A stretch of DNA of 64,000 nucleotides from Corynebacterium mastitidis DSM 44356 (GTDB lineage: Bacteria; Actinomycetota; Actinomycetes; Mycobacteriales; Mycobacteriaceae): assembly GCF_000375365.1 (NCBI RefSeq), contig NZ_AQXB01000002.1:299185-363184 (forward strand), written 5' to 3'. Shown piece after piece: positions 17,790 through 26,836 of this stretch (its first letter is position 1; each line of letters opens with the position of its first letter). The notes beneath the pieces are model-generated. The model saw nothing but the letters and a program-made list of their open reading frames with translations, did no database searches and had not been told where the DNA came from. The translations under genes were made by a program, and so were the position numbers.

Positions 17790-18395
17790 CTACGCGCGCA
17801 CCTGGAAGATCCTCACGCGGCGGTCGGGCCGGTGCTGGAACTCGCCCAGGTCCTCCCAGCCGGACTTGCGCAGCATGGAGTGCACGCGGGCGTTGCGGTG
17901 ATCCGGCTCCGCGATCACGCGGGGGGCCGTGGGGTTGGCGCGAAGCAGCGCCTGCGGCAGCGCGTCGAAGAAGGGGCGGAAGAACTCGCGCCCGGTCAGC
18001 TCCTCCAGGCCCACGGCAAAGTGCAGCCCTAGGTCCTGCGGGGAGCAGTCGAAGCAATAGCTGATGTCGTCGCGGGCCGGGTAGTACACCTCGAGGTAGC
18101 CCACCTCGGCGGGGTCGTGGTCGGTCACGGAGAGGATCACCGGCAGCGAGTAGGTCTCGGCGAGCCGGGCGCATAAGTCCTCGCGCCAGCGCTCCACGCT
18201 CCACGCCTGCTCCCAGGTCTCGGCCAGGTGGGGGCGGTTCATCCAGTCCGCGATCAGGGGGGCGTCGTCCGGGGTGGCGGCGCGCAGCCGGTAGCGCCCG
18301 GAGAACTCGGGCAGGCGCGGCGGGGCGGGGGCGACGTGCTCCGCCGGGACGTCGGTGCGCAGGCGGTGCAGGACGGTCTCGGGCGTGGGGGGCAT
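17790..18395 (-). CDS. MbtK/IucB-like GNAT acyltransferase for siderophore hydroxylysine
   Basis: A 201-residue GNAT-fold enzyme of the siderophore acyltransferase group (MbtK of mycobactin, AlcB/IucB of hydroxamates). It should transfer an acyl group from CoA or ACP to the N6-amine of (hydroxy)lysine. Characteristic text: LIADWMNRPHLAETWEQAW, RWREDLCARLAETYSLPVI, GYLEVYYPARDDISYCFDC, DLGLHFAVG and EPDHRNARVHSMLRKSGWEDLG; several of these match what I remember of MbtK almost word for word. The start ATG follows GAAGGAAAAA. It is transcribed divergently from the adenylation and NRPS genes across a shared 84-nt region with a candidate DtxR box. Confidence 0.85.
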   Translation of the reverse strand: MPPTPETVLHRLRTDVPAEHVAPAPPRLPEFSGRYRLRAATPDDAPLIADWMNRPHLAETWEQAWSVERWREDLCARLAETYSLPVILSVTDHDPAEVGYLEVYYPARDDISYCFDCSPQDLGLHFAVGLEELTGREFFRPFFDALPQALLRANPTAPRVIAEPDHRNARVHSMLRKSGWEDLGEFQHRPDRRVRIFQVRA

Positions 18396-18416
18396 GGGTG
18401 TTTTTCCTTCCGCAGA

Positions 18417-18435
18417 TTTGGTAAATCTATCCTTA
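18417..18435. promoter_or_regulatory. Candidate DtxR box in the divergent acyltransferase/NRPS promoter
   Basis: TTTGGTAAATCTATCCTTA matches 13 of 19 positions of the remembered DtxR consensus and lies midway between the two divergent starts (18395 minus, 18480 plus). TTAGTAAACTTATCC right after it is a weaker half match. The position would allow both directions to be iron-repressed together. Confidence 0.6.
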
Positions 18436-18479
18436 GTAAACTTATCCGTCGAGCGTATATCTGTAAAAGGCACCCCTGC

Positions 18480-20093
18480 ATGAACCCTTCCCCCGCCGAG
18501 GCCACCGGCTCCGCCTGCCCGTCCGGCTCCGCCGACCCCACCGCCACCGGCGCCGCGAACCCCGCCCCCACCGTCACGGACCTGCTCGAGCGCTCCCTCG
18601 CCGGGGGCGGCGAGGACCCCGCCGTGATCGTGGACGGGGGAGAGACCCTCAGCTACGCGCGGCTGCGCGCGCTCAGCGGCGCCCTGGCCCGCAGGCTCGC
18701 GGCGGCGGGGGCGGGGCCCGGCGCGCGGGTGGCGGTGCTCGCGGATCGCTGCGCCTGGCAGGTGATCGCGGCGGTGGCCGTGCTGCGCGCCGGGGCGGTG
18801 TACGTGCCGGTGGACGCGGGCTCCCCGCCCGCCCGCGTGGCCCACCTGCTGCGCGACGCCGACCCCGCCGCGCTGCTGCGCGCGCGGGCCGCAGAGGCTA
18901 CTGAGTTCACCGAGTCCACCCCGGACCACGAGCCCGCCTACCCCGGCCCCGCGCTGAACCTCGCGGACCCGGCCGTGCGGGCCGACCTCGAGGAGGAGGC
19001 CCGGGTGCTCGGCGGGGAGGCGGGCCCGTCGCGGCGTCCCACCGGGGAGGATCCGGCCTACATCATCTACACCTCCGGGACCACGGGCGCGCCCAAGGGC
19101 GCGGTCAACCTGCACCGGGGCGTGGCCCTGCACCTGCGCTGGATGGCCCGGGTGTTCGGCGGCGGGGAGCACGTGGTGGTCAACAAGGCCCCCGTGGCCT
19201 TCGACGTCGGCGTGGCGGAGATGCTCAGCCCCCTTATCACCGGCGGCACGGTGGTGCTGCCGCCCGCCGGGTGGTGGCCGGGGGACGCCCGCGCACTGCT
19301 GGGCCTGGTGCGCCGTCACCGGGTGAGCGTGATGTCCATCGTGCCCAGCATGATGCGCGCGCTGCTGGACTCCGGGGTGGAAAGCGGGGAGCTGGACTCC
19401 CTGCGCCACCTCCTGCTCGGCGGGGAGGCCGTCCCGGCGGACCTCGTGGCGCGGGTGCGCGAGGTTACCCCCGCCCGGGTCCACGGGCTCTACGGCCCCT
19501 CGGAGACCGCGATGGACGTGATGTGGGTGGAATACACCCCGGACCTGCCGCTGCGCCCCGGTCAGGCCCTGCTGGGCGCGGCCGAGCCGGAGGTGCGGCT
19601 GCGGGTGCTGGAACCCGGCGGGCTCGAGGAGGTCGCCCCGGGGGAGATCGGGGAGCTGGCGATCGGCGGCCCCCAGGTGGGCGGGGGCTACTTTAGGCGC
19701 CCCGACCTCACCGCCGCCGCGTTCCTGCCCGACCCCGAGGGCGGCACGATGTATCGCACCGGGGACCTGGTGCGCCTCGACGAGGGCTTGGGCATGTACG
19801 AGTTCCGGGGCCGCCTGGGCGATCAGGTCAAGGTGCGCGGCAACCGGGTGGAGCTGGGCGAGGTGGAGGCGGCCCTGCGCGCCGCCCCGGGGGTGCGCGC
19901 CGCGGCGGCCCGCCTGGTGGGCGAGGAGCTGTGGGGCTACGTCACCGGGGAGCCCGACCTGGGGCGGGTGCGCGCGCACGTCGCCGGGGAGCTGCCCGGC
20001 TACGCGGTGCCCGGCCGCCTCGTGCCGCTGGCGGAGCTGCCGCTCAACGCCAACGGCAAGCTCGACCGCGCGGCCCTGCCGGACCGCCGCTAG
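18480..20093 (+). CDS. Free-standing NRPS adenylation enzyme
   Basis: A 537-residue acyl-adenylate-forming enzyme that activates an amino or aryl acid with ATP and loads it on a carrier protein. All core motifs are present: A3 YTSGTTGAPKGA, A4 AFDVGVAEM (so the anchoring Asp of amino-acid-selective A domains is kept), A5 GLYGPSETAMDV, A7 MYRTGDLVR, A8 GDQVKVRGNRVELGEVEA, A10 NANGKLDRA. There is no carrier (T) domain after A10; the protein ends at once. The A4 Asp favours an alpha-amino acid over salicylate or 2,3-dihydroxybenzoate. It lies 56 nt upstream of an NRPS whose second module has no A domain, so loading that module in trans is the simplest reading. Confidence 0.9.
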   Translation: MNPSPAEATGSACPSGSADPTATGAANPAPTVTDLLERSLAGGGEDPAVIVDGGETLSYARLRALSGALARRLAAAGAGPGARVAVLADRCAWQVIAAVAVLRAGAVYVPVDAGSPPARVAHLLRDADPAALLRARAAEATEFTESTPDHEPAYPGPALNLADPAVRADLEEEARVLGGEAGPSRRPTGEDPAYIIYTSGTTGAPKGAVNLHRGVALHLRWMARVFGGGEHVVVNKAPVAFDVGVAEMLSPLITGGTVVLPPAGWWPGDARALLGLVRRHRVSVMSIVPSMMRALLDSGVESGELDSLRHLLLGGEAVPADLVARVREVTPARVHGLYGPSETAMDVMWVEYTPDLPLRPGQALLGAAEPEVRLRVLEPGGLEEVAPGEIGELAIGGPQVGGGYFRRPDLTAAAFLPDPEGGTMYRTGDLVRLDEGLGMYEFRGRLGDQVKVRGNRVELGEVEAALRAAPGVRAAAARLVGEELWGYVTGEPDLGRVRAHVAGELPGYAVPGRLVPLAELPLNANGKLDRAALPDRR

Positions 20094-20149
20094 CCCCCAC
20101 GCCGTCCCTATCACCACGAGATCACCACGAGCCGCAAGGAACCATCTGC

Positions 20150-23100
20150 ATGAGCACGCTCCCGCACCCCGCCCTGCTGCCGCTGACCGGCGCGCAGCGG
20201 GGGATCTACGACGCCCAGAGCATCGACCCGCACTCGCCCTTCTACGTGGTGGGCGAGGTGCTGCGGCTTCGCGGCGGCATCGACGTGCCCGCCCTGTGCG
20301 CCGCCATCGAGGCCACCCAGCGCGAGGCGGAGACGCTGCGCCTGCGGGTCGTCGCCCCCGCCGAGGGGCAGGACGCCCCGCGCCAGTACGTCAGCGAGGA
20401 GATCGTGCCCGCCGTGGTGCGCGACCTGCGCGGCACCCCCCACCCGGAGCGCCTGGCCCTGGCGCGCATCGACGCCGCCAAGACCGCCCTCGCGGAGGCC
20501 ACGGCCGGGATGGTGGACGCCCCGCTGTGCCGCTACGAGGTGCTGCTGCTCGACGACGAGCACACCTGGGTGATCCAGCTCTACCACCACCTCGTGGTGG
20601 ACGGCTACTCCGCCACCCTGCTCACCCGCCGGATCGCGGAGCACTACACCGCCGCCGTGACCGGGGCCAAGCCCAAGCGCTACCGGGGCGTGGGCATGGC
20701 GCAGATCGTGGAGCAGGACGCCGAGTACCACGGCTCCGAGGCGGCGCGGGAGGACCGCGCCTTCTTCCGGGATCTGCTCGACCCGCTGCCGGACCTCACC
20801 GAGCGCGAGCGCCTCAACGCCGCCACCGGGTCCGCGCGGACCTCCGGGGCCACGATCACCACCACCGTGACCCTGAGCGCGGGCGAGCACGAGGCCTTCC
20901 AGGCCGCCGCCCGCGCCGCCGGAACCACCTGGGTTACCTGCCTGATCGCGCTGTATGCGGCCCAGGTGTGGCAGGCCGAGGGCCGCCCGGAGCGCGACGC
21001 GTGCCTGGCCATGCCGGTGATGGCGCGCGGCAGCGTGGCCCAGCGCGCCACGCCCCACATGGCGGTGAACGTGCTCCCGCTGCTGGTGCCCGTGCGGGCT
21101 CAGGCCACCCTGGGGGAGCTGGCGGCCGCCACGGAGGCCCGCCTGAAGGACCTGCGCCGCCACCAGCGCTACCGGGGCGAGAACCTGCCGCGCGACCTCG
21201 GCGCGCCGGGCGCGGGCGCGCTGCTGCACGGCATGGGCGTGAACGCCAAGATCTTCGACGTGCGCTTCCGCTTCGGGGAGGCCACCGGGGTGCTGAGCAA
21301 CGTGGCGGGCGGCCCGCCGGAGGACTGGGGCCTGGTGGTCATGCCCGCCCCCGACGGCGGCCTGGACCTCGGCCTGGAGACGGACCCGGCGCGCGTGCCC
21401 GCGCCCGTGGCCCGCCGCAGGCTGAGCCGCCTGCGCGACCTCCTGGTGCGCGTGGCGCGGCGGGAGGACCCCGCCGGGGCGCGGGTGGCGGAGCTGCTGG
21501 GCGGGGAGGCCGAGAGCGCCGGGCTCATCGACGCCCGGGCGGGCAGCACGCCCCCGGAGGAGCCGGAGGGGGCCGCCGCCACGCTGCGCGGACTCATCGA
21601 ATCCCTGGCCGGGGTGGACCAGGCGCGGCTCATCACGCAGGAGGGGGCGCTCAGCGGCGCGGAGCTGCACCGCCGGGTGCTGGACGCGGCGCGCCGCCTG
21701 CCCCGGGGCCCCATCGGGATCGACGTCCCGCGCGGCGCGGAGCTGGTGGTCACCGTCCTGGCCGCGCTGTACGCGGGCGTGCCCTTTACCTACCTGGAAT
21801 CCGGGGCGCCCGGGGCGCGCCGGGAGCAGATCCTTAGCGCCCTGGGGGCGCGGTGGGTGGCCGGGCGCGATCCCTGGCCGGAGCCTTCGGCGTCGGGTGA
21901 GTTCGAGTTGCCTGCGCCGCCCGTGCCGCCCGCGCCCAGCCCCGAGGACCTGGCCTACGTGATCTTCACCTCGGGCAGCACGGGCACGCCCAAGGGGGTG
22001 CAGGTGACCCGGGGCAACCTGGAGGCGCTGCTGCGCGGGCACCTGCATGGTCTGTACCGGCGCCCGCCCGCCGTGGTGGCGCACACCGCCAGCTTTGCCT
22101 TCGACGCCGCCCTGGATCAGCTCCTGTGGCTGCTGGCCGGGCACTGCGTGCGCCTCTACCCGGAGGAGATCGCCACGGACGCCGAGGCCGCCGTGGCCGC
22201 GCTGCGGGCGGACCGCGTCACGGTGTTCGATACCACCCCCTCCCTGGCGCAGGCGCTCATGGCGGCGGGCCTGGGCGAGCTGCCGGACCTGGAGCTGCTC
22301 GTGCTCGGCGGCGAGGCCCTGCCCGCGCCCCTGTGGGACCGGCTGGCCACCGGGCGGCTGCGCGCCCTCAACGCCTACGGCCCCACCGAGGCCTGCGTGG
22401 ACGCCCTGATCGCGGAGGTCACCCCCGGCCGCCCGGTGATCGGGCGGCCCGTGGCGGGCATGCGCGCCTACGCCCTGGACGGTCACCTCCGTGTAGTGGG
22501 GGACTTCGAGCGCGGCCGCCTCTTTCTGGCCGGGCCGCAGGTGGCGCGCGGCTACCTCAACGCCGGGGACGCCGAGGATGCCGCCTTTATCACCGCCACC
22601 ATCGACCCGCGCCGGGGCGCGGAGCGCCTGTACGATACCGGCGATCTGGTGCGCTGGCTGCCCGGGCGCGGGTACGAGTACCTGGGCCGGGCGGATGACC
22701 AGGTGGAGGTCAACGGCCGCCGCGTGGAGCTCGGGGAGGTCGAGGCCGCGCTGCGGGCCACCGAGTCCGTGGCGGCCGCGGCGGTGACCCCGCACGGGCG
22801 CGCCGGGCTGTTCGGCTGGGTGGTGGCCCAGCCGGGGGCCACCCTGATCCCGGGCGAGGTGCGCGAGTCGGTGGCCGCCCAGCTCCCGCGCGCCCTGGTG
22901 CCGGGGCGCATCGAGGTGATCCCGGAGCTGCCCACCACGGTCTCCGGCAAGGCGGATCGCGCGGCGCTGGCGGCGCGGGTCGCGGCCCTCGGGGCTGCGG
23001 AGCGGGGGAACGCTCCGGGCGAGGAGGCCGGGGCGCCCGCCTCCTCCGCCTCTCTCGCCGAGGCCGCCCTGCTGCGGGCCTGCCGCGAGCAGGCAGGCGT

Positions 23101-26100
23101 GGAGATGGGCCTTCGGGGGGACTTCATCGCCCAGGGCGGGGACTCGATCAGCGCCCTGACGGTGGCCACCCGCCTGCGCCGGGAGGGCTGGGCGATCTGG
23201 CCCAAGGAGCTGCTCTCCGGGGCGCCGCTGGCCCGCGTGGCCGCCGGGATGAGGCGCGCGGAGGCGGCGGGGGAGCGGGAGGACGCGCCCTTCCTCGCCG
23301 TCGGCGCGCTCCAGGAGACCCCGGTGGCGGCCCGGCAGCGCGAGGCCGCGCCGGACGGCCCCGCCTGGGCGGGCTTCGTCCAGTACGCGGAGATCCCCGG
23401 CCCCGAGGGCGCGGGCGCGGTCTCCCCGGATCTGCTGCGCGGGGTCGCCTCCCAGCTCGCCGCCGCCCACGGCGCCCTGCGGATGATCCTGGACGCTCGC
23501 TCCGGCGAGCTGATCGTCCCCCGGGTGGCGCTGGCCGCGCCGGAGGAGTGCGTGGGCGCCGCGGCGGCGGAGGACCTGGGCGCGGTGGCGCGCACCCCCG
23601 GCCTGCTCGACCCCGAGGCCGGGCGCATGTTCCACCTCGTGGCCCTGCGGGCCGGGGGCGTGGGGCTGGTGGCGCACCACAGTGCCGTGGATGCGCTGAG
23701 CTGGCGCACCCTGCGCGCGGAGGTGCAGCGCCTCCTGCGCGGGGGCCGCCTGGATCACGCGGATGACCGCTGGCGCGCCCACGTCCTGGGTTCGCGGGCG
23801 CGGGATCGCCGCGCGGAGCTGCCGCACTGGGCGCGGGTGCAGCGCGCGGGCGCGATCGTCGCCGCGCCCCTGCTCGCCCGGGCCGAGGCCGCCTGCGCGA
23901 GCCTGGATCTTTCCCCCGAGTCGGCCGGGGCCCTGGGGGCCGAGCCGGAGGCAAAGCTGCTGGCGGCCCTGGCGCTGTCCGGCGTGGCCCCCGGCGGCTA
24001 CGTCGGCGTGGAGGCCCACGGGCGCTCCGCCGTGGGGCCCGCCGGGGGCGCGGCGCACACCGTGGGCTGGTTCACCGTGGAGTATCCCCTGGCGGTGCGC
24101 GCGCCGGGGGAAGGCAACCCGGTGGAGCGCGCGGCGGACGCCCTGGCCGCCGCCCGCCGCGCCCGGCGGGAGACTCCCGGCGGGGGAGAGGGCTACGGGT
24201 GGCTGGCCCACGGCGACGCCGCCGGGGCGCTGTACGGCCTGGGCCTGCGCCGCCCCGAGGTGGTGCTCAACGTCCTGCCCGGCGCCGCCGGGGGGTTCGG
24301 GGTGGCGGATCATCCGCGCCGCAGGCTCACCGAGGCGCTCACGGTGAACGTCTTTGTGGGCGAGTCCCGCGTGGAGTACACCGCCGACCCTGCCCGCTTC
24401 GACCCGCGCGAGGTGCACCGCCGGCTGGAGGAGGGGCTGATCGCGCTGCGGGCCGCCGAGCTGGGCGGTGTGGGCGACACCCCCCGCCGGGCCCTGGAGC
24501 GCGTGCACGGGCCGCTCGAGCGGGCGCTGCCGCTGAGCCCGCCGCAGGAGGGGCTGCTCTTCCACGCGCTGAGCGCCCCCGAGGGTGCGGACCCCTACGC
24601 GCTGGCCATGCGCGTGGACCTGGAGGCCGCCGAGGAGATCGACCTGCCCCGCCTGGAGGCGGCCTGGGAGGGGGTGCTCGACCGGCACCCCACCCTGCGC
24701 GCGGGCTTTAACGCCACCGCCACGGAGCACCCCCGGCAGTTCGTCCCGCGCTCCCGCCCGGCCACGTTCCGGGCCGTGGACGCGCGCCCCCTGGGCGATG
24801 CCTGGCGGGACCTGGCGGAGCACCTGCTGCGCGCGGAGGAGAACCGCCGCGTGGACGTGGCCGCCCCGCCCCTGGTGCGCGCCACGGCGGTGCGCTACGC
24901 GCCGCGCCGCGCCTGCCTGATCGTGGCCGGGCACCACCTGCTCACCGACGGCTGGTCCACGGGCATCATGCTCCGCGAGCTGGCGGCCTTCTACGGCGGG
25001 GAGGAGCTGCCCCCGGCCCCGCAGCCCGAGGCGTTTTTGGACTGGGTGGAGGGCCGCCGGGAGGCGGATCGCCGGGCCTGGCGCGCCTACCTGGGGGATC
25101 ACGCCCCCCGCACGCTGCTCGCGGCCCCGGGAACCGAGGGCGCCGCCGGGGAGGAGGCCCTGGACGTGGGAGTGGCGGGGGAGGAGGCCGACGCCCTGGT
25201 GGCCGCCGCGCGCGCCGCCGGGGCCACCCCCGCCGAGCTGCTCCAGGTGGCCTGGGCCTACGTGCTCAGCGAGCTGACCGGGCGGGTTAAAGGAGAGGGC
25301 CCCGCGGAGGTGGTCTGCGGCGTGACCGCCTCCGGGCGGCCCCCGCAGCTTCCGGAGGCGGCGGAGATGATCGGGCTGTTTGCCACCACGCTGCCCGCCC
25401 GCATCGCGGTCAGCGGGGACCCGGTGGCGGACCTGCGCGCCCACCACGCCGCACGGGCGGAGCTGGCGGATCACACGGCGGTGTCCCCGGCGGACATCGG
25501 CGCGGCGGGGTTGTTTGACACGATCGTGGTCTACGAGAACGCCCCCGCGCCCCGGAGCCAGGGCGCGCTGCGGGTCACCGCCACCGAGGCGGTGGGGCAG
25601 ACGCACTACCCGATCACGGTGGTCTCCCGTCCCGGCGGGGACTTCGACGTAGCGCTGGCCTTCCGGCCCGGCCTGGTGGATCGGGAGCGGGCGCGCTGGG
25701 CGGCGCGCCGCCTGGGGCAGGCGCTGCGCGCCTTCCTGGGCGAGCCGCTGGAACCGGCGCGGCCCCCGGCGCCTGCGGCACCCGCCGCGCCCCGGAGCCA
25801 GGGCGCAGAGGGCGTCGTCGAGGGCGTGCCGGCAGAGTACGAGCAGGCGGCACCCGAGCAACCCGTGCCCGCAGTGCCCACTGCGCCCACTGTGGCCACT
25901 GTGCCCACCGCCTCGCGCGCCACGGCCGAGGGGATCGCGGCGGCGATGTCCGCCGTGCTGGGCCGCACGGTGGGCCTGGACGAGGACTTTGCCGAGGCCG
26001 GGGGCCATTCCCTGCTGGCCGTGCGGCTGCTGGGCCGCCTGCAACGCGAGGGAATAGAGCTCGGCATGGGGGACATCCTCGCCGGGGGCAGCCCCCGGGG

Positions 26101-26836
26101 CATTGCGGCCCGCCTGGGCGGCCAGCCCGCCCCCGGGCCGCTCGTGGCGCACACGGTGGGCTCCCCGACCCTGTGGTGCATGCCGCCCGGGGACGGGATT
26201 CACGCCCCCTGGGCGCGGCTGGCGCGGCAGGTGCCGGTGCGCCTGCGGGCGGTGTCCTGGACGGGCCGGATCGAGCAGGACGCGCTCGACCAGGCCGCCC
26301 GGGACGTGGCCGCGCTCATCCGCGCCGAGCAGCCCCGAGGCCCCTACCTGCTGCTGGGCTGGTCCTTTGGTGGCGTGCTCGCGCACGCGGTGGCCCACGC
26401 CCTCGGCGGGCCGGGGGAGGTGTCCTTCCTGGGGATCGTGGATTCCTATCCCGCCGGGGTGCTGCCCGCCGGGCTGAGCCCCGAGCACGATCCCACCCCG
26501 CTGGTGGACGGCCTCGTGGGCCTGGACGATCACCCCGAGGTGCTGCGCGAGCTGGTGGCGGAGAACCTCGCCGCCAGCGGCCGCCTCATGGCCGGGGCCG
26601 CGCCGCTGCGCTGGGACGGCCCCGTGCACCTGGTGGTGGGCACGCGGGGCGCGGAGGCCTCCGGCCCGGCGGCCTGGGACCCGGCGGCCGCCTGGGCGGG
26701 CGCGGGCGCGCGCGTGGCCTCCCTGGAGGTGGACGAGGATCACTTTGGCCTGGTCAAGGACGCTGGGTGGCGCATTATTGCGCCCTTTTTTGCACAAGCC
26801 ATAGCTACTATTCAGGAGGAAGAACATGACCGCTGA
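20150..26836 (+). CDS. Two-module NRPS, C-A-T-E-C-T-TE, probable siderophore synthetase
   Basis: A 2228-residue non-ribosomal peptide synthetase. Domains in order: C1 (active site HHLVVDG, H146-H147...D151); A1 about 480-940 (FTSGSTGTPKG near 605, NAYGPTEA near 741, YDTGDLVR); T1 with phosphopantetheine Ser999 in GGDSIS; an epimerisation-type domain about 1085-1510 (HHSAVDALSWR from His1176 and AHTVGWFTVEYPL); C2 (HHLLTDGWS, His1595-1596); an Ala/Pro-rich linker about 1860-1925; T2 with Ser1954 in GGHSLL; and a thioesterase with Ser2072 in GWSFGG and DEDHFGLV supplying the late His. Module 2 has no A domain. C1 resembles the EntF-type N-terminal condensation domain, so the first acceptor takes an external acyl donor. 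The start has AAGGAACC upstream; the end overlaps the hydroxylase gene by 11 nt. Confidence 0.93.
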   Translation: MSTLPHPALLPLTGAQRGIYDAQSIDPHSPFYVVGEVLRLRGGIDVPALCAAIEATQREAETLRLRVVAPAEGQDAPRQYVSEEIVPAVVRDLRGTPHPERLALARIDAAKTALAEATAGMVDAPLCRYEVLLLDDEHTWVIQLYHHLVVDGYSATLLTRRIAEHYTAAVTGAKPKRYRGVGMAQIVEQDAEYHGSEAAREDRAFFRDLLDPLPDLTERERLNAATGSARTSGATITTTVTLSAGEHEAFQAAARAAGTTWVTCLIALYAAQVWQAEGRPERDACLAMPVMARGSVAQRATPHMAVNVLPLLVPVRAQATLGELAAATEARLKDLRRHQRYRGENLPRDLGAPGAGALLHGMGVNAKIFDVRFRFGEATGVLSNVAGGPPEDWGLVVMPAPDGGLDLGLETDPARVPAPVARRRLSRLRDLLVRVARREDPAGARVAELLGGEAESAGLIDARAGSTPPEEPEGAAATLRGLIESLAGVDQARLITQEGALSGAELHRRVLDAARRLPRGPIGIDVPRGAELVVTVLAALYAGVPFTYLESGAPGARREQILSALGARWVAGRDPWPEPSASGEFELPAPPVPPAPSPEDLAYVIFTSGSTGTPKGVQVTRGNLEALLRGHLHGLYRRPPAVVAHTASFAFDAALDQLLWLLAGHCVRLYPEEIATDAEAAVAALRADRVTVFDTTPSLAQALMAAGLGELPDLELLVLGGEALPAPLWDRLATGRLRALNAYGPTEACVDALIAEVTPGRPVIGRPVAGMRAYALDGHLRVVGDFERGRLFLAGPQVARGYLNAGDAEDAAFITATIDPRRGAERLYDTGDLVRWLPGRGYEYLGRADDQVEVNGRRVELGEVEAALRATESVAAAAVTPHGRAGLFGWVVAQPGATLIPGEVRESVAAQLPRALVPGRIEVIPELPTTVSGKADRAALAARVAALGAAERGNAPGEEAGAPASSASLAEAALLRACREQAGVEMGLRGDFIAQGGDSISALTVATRLRREGWAIWPKELLSGAPLARVAAGMRRAEAAGEREDAPFLAVGALQETPVAARQREAAPDGPAWAGFVQYAEIPGPEGAGAVSPDLLRGVASQLAAAHGALRMILDARSGELIVPRVALAAPEECVGAAAAEDLGAVARTPGLLDPEAGRMFHLVALRAGGVGLVAHHSAVDALSWRTLRAEVQRLLRGGRLDHADDRWRAHVLGSRARDRRAELPHWARVQRAGAIVAAPLLARAEAACASLDLSPESAGALGAEPEAKLLAALALSGVAPGGYVGVEAHGRSAVGPAGGAAHTVGWFTVEYPLAVRAPGEGNPVERAADALAAARRARRETPGGGEGYGWLAHGDAAGALYGLGLRRPEVVLNVLPGAAGGFGVADHPRRRLTEALTVNVFVGESRVEYTADPARFDPREVHRRLEEGLIALRAAELGGVGDTPRRALERVHGPLERALPLSPPQEGLLFHALSAPEGADPYALAMRVDLEAAEEIDLPRLEAAWEGVLDRHPTLRAGFNATATEHPRQFVPRSRPATFRAVDARPLGDAWRDLAEHLLRAEENRRVDVAAPPLVRATAVRYAPRRACLIVAGHHLLTDGWSTGIMLRELAAFYGGEELPPAPQPEAFLDWVEGRREADRRAWRAYLGDHAPRTLLAAPGTEGAAGEEALDVGVAGEEADALVAAARAAGATPAELLQVAWAYVLSELTGRVKGEGPAEVVCGVTASGRPPQLPEAAEMIGLFATTLPARIAVSGDPVADLRAHHAARAELADHTAVSPADIGAAGLFDTIVVYENAPAPRSQGALRVTATEAVGQTHYPITVVSRPGGDFDVALAFRPGLVDRERARWAARRLGQALRAFLGEPLEPARPPAPAAPAAPRSQGAEGVVEGVPAEYEQAAPEQPVPAVPTAPTVATVPTASRATAEGIAAAMSAVLGRTVGLDEDFAEAGGHSLLAVRLLGRLQREGIELGMGDILAGGSPRGIAARLGGQPAPGPLVAHTVGSPTLWCMPPGDGIHAPWARLARQVPVRLRAVSWTGRIEQDALDQAARDVAALIRAEQPRGPYLLLGWSFGGVLAHAVAHALGGPGEVSFLGIVDSYPAGVLPAGLSPEHDPTPLVDGLVGLDDHPEVLRELVAENLAASGRLMAGAAPLRWDGPVHLVVGTRGAEASGPAAWDPAAAWAGAGARVASLEVDEDHFGLVKDAGWRIIAPFFAQAIATIQEEEHDR

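Noticed and set aside
18480..20093. Free-standing A enzyme as a salicylate/2,3-dihydroxybenzoate-AMP ligase
   Set aside because: The A4 motif keeps Asp (FDVGVAEM) that binds an alpha-amino group; aryl-acid ligases carry another residue there, and no aryl-acid synthesis gene is nearby.
23500..24500. Second condensation-like domain read as an ordinary C domain
   Set aside because: HHSAVDALSWR and AHTVGWFTVEY are epimerisation-domain signatures; the true second C domain follows with HHLLTDGWS.
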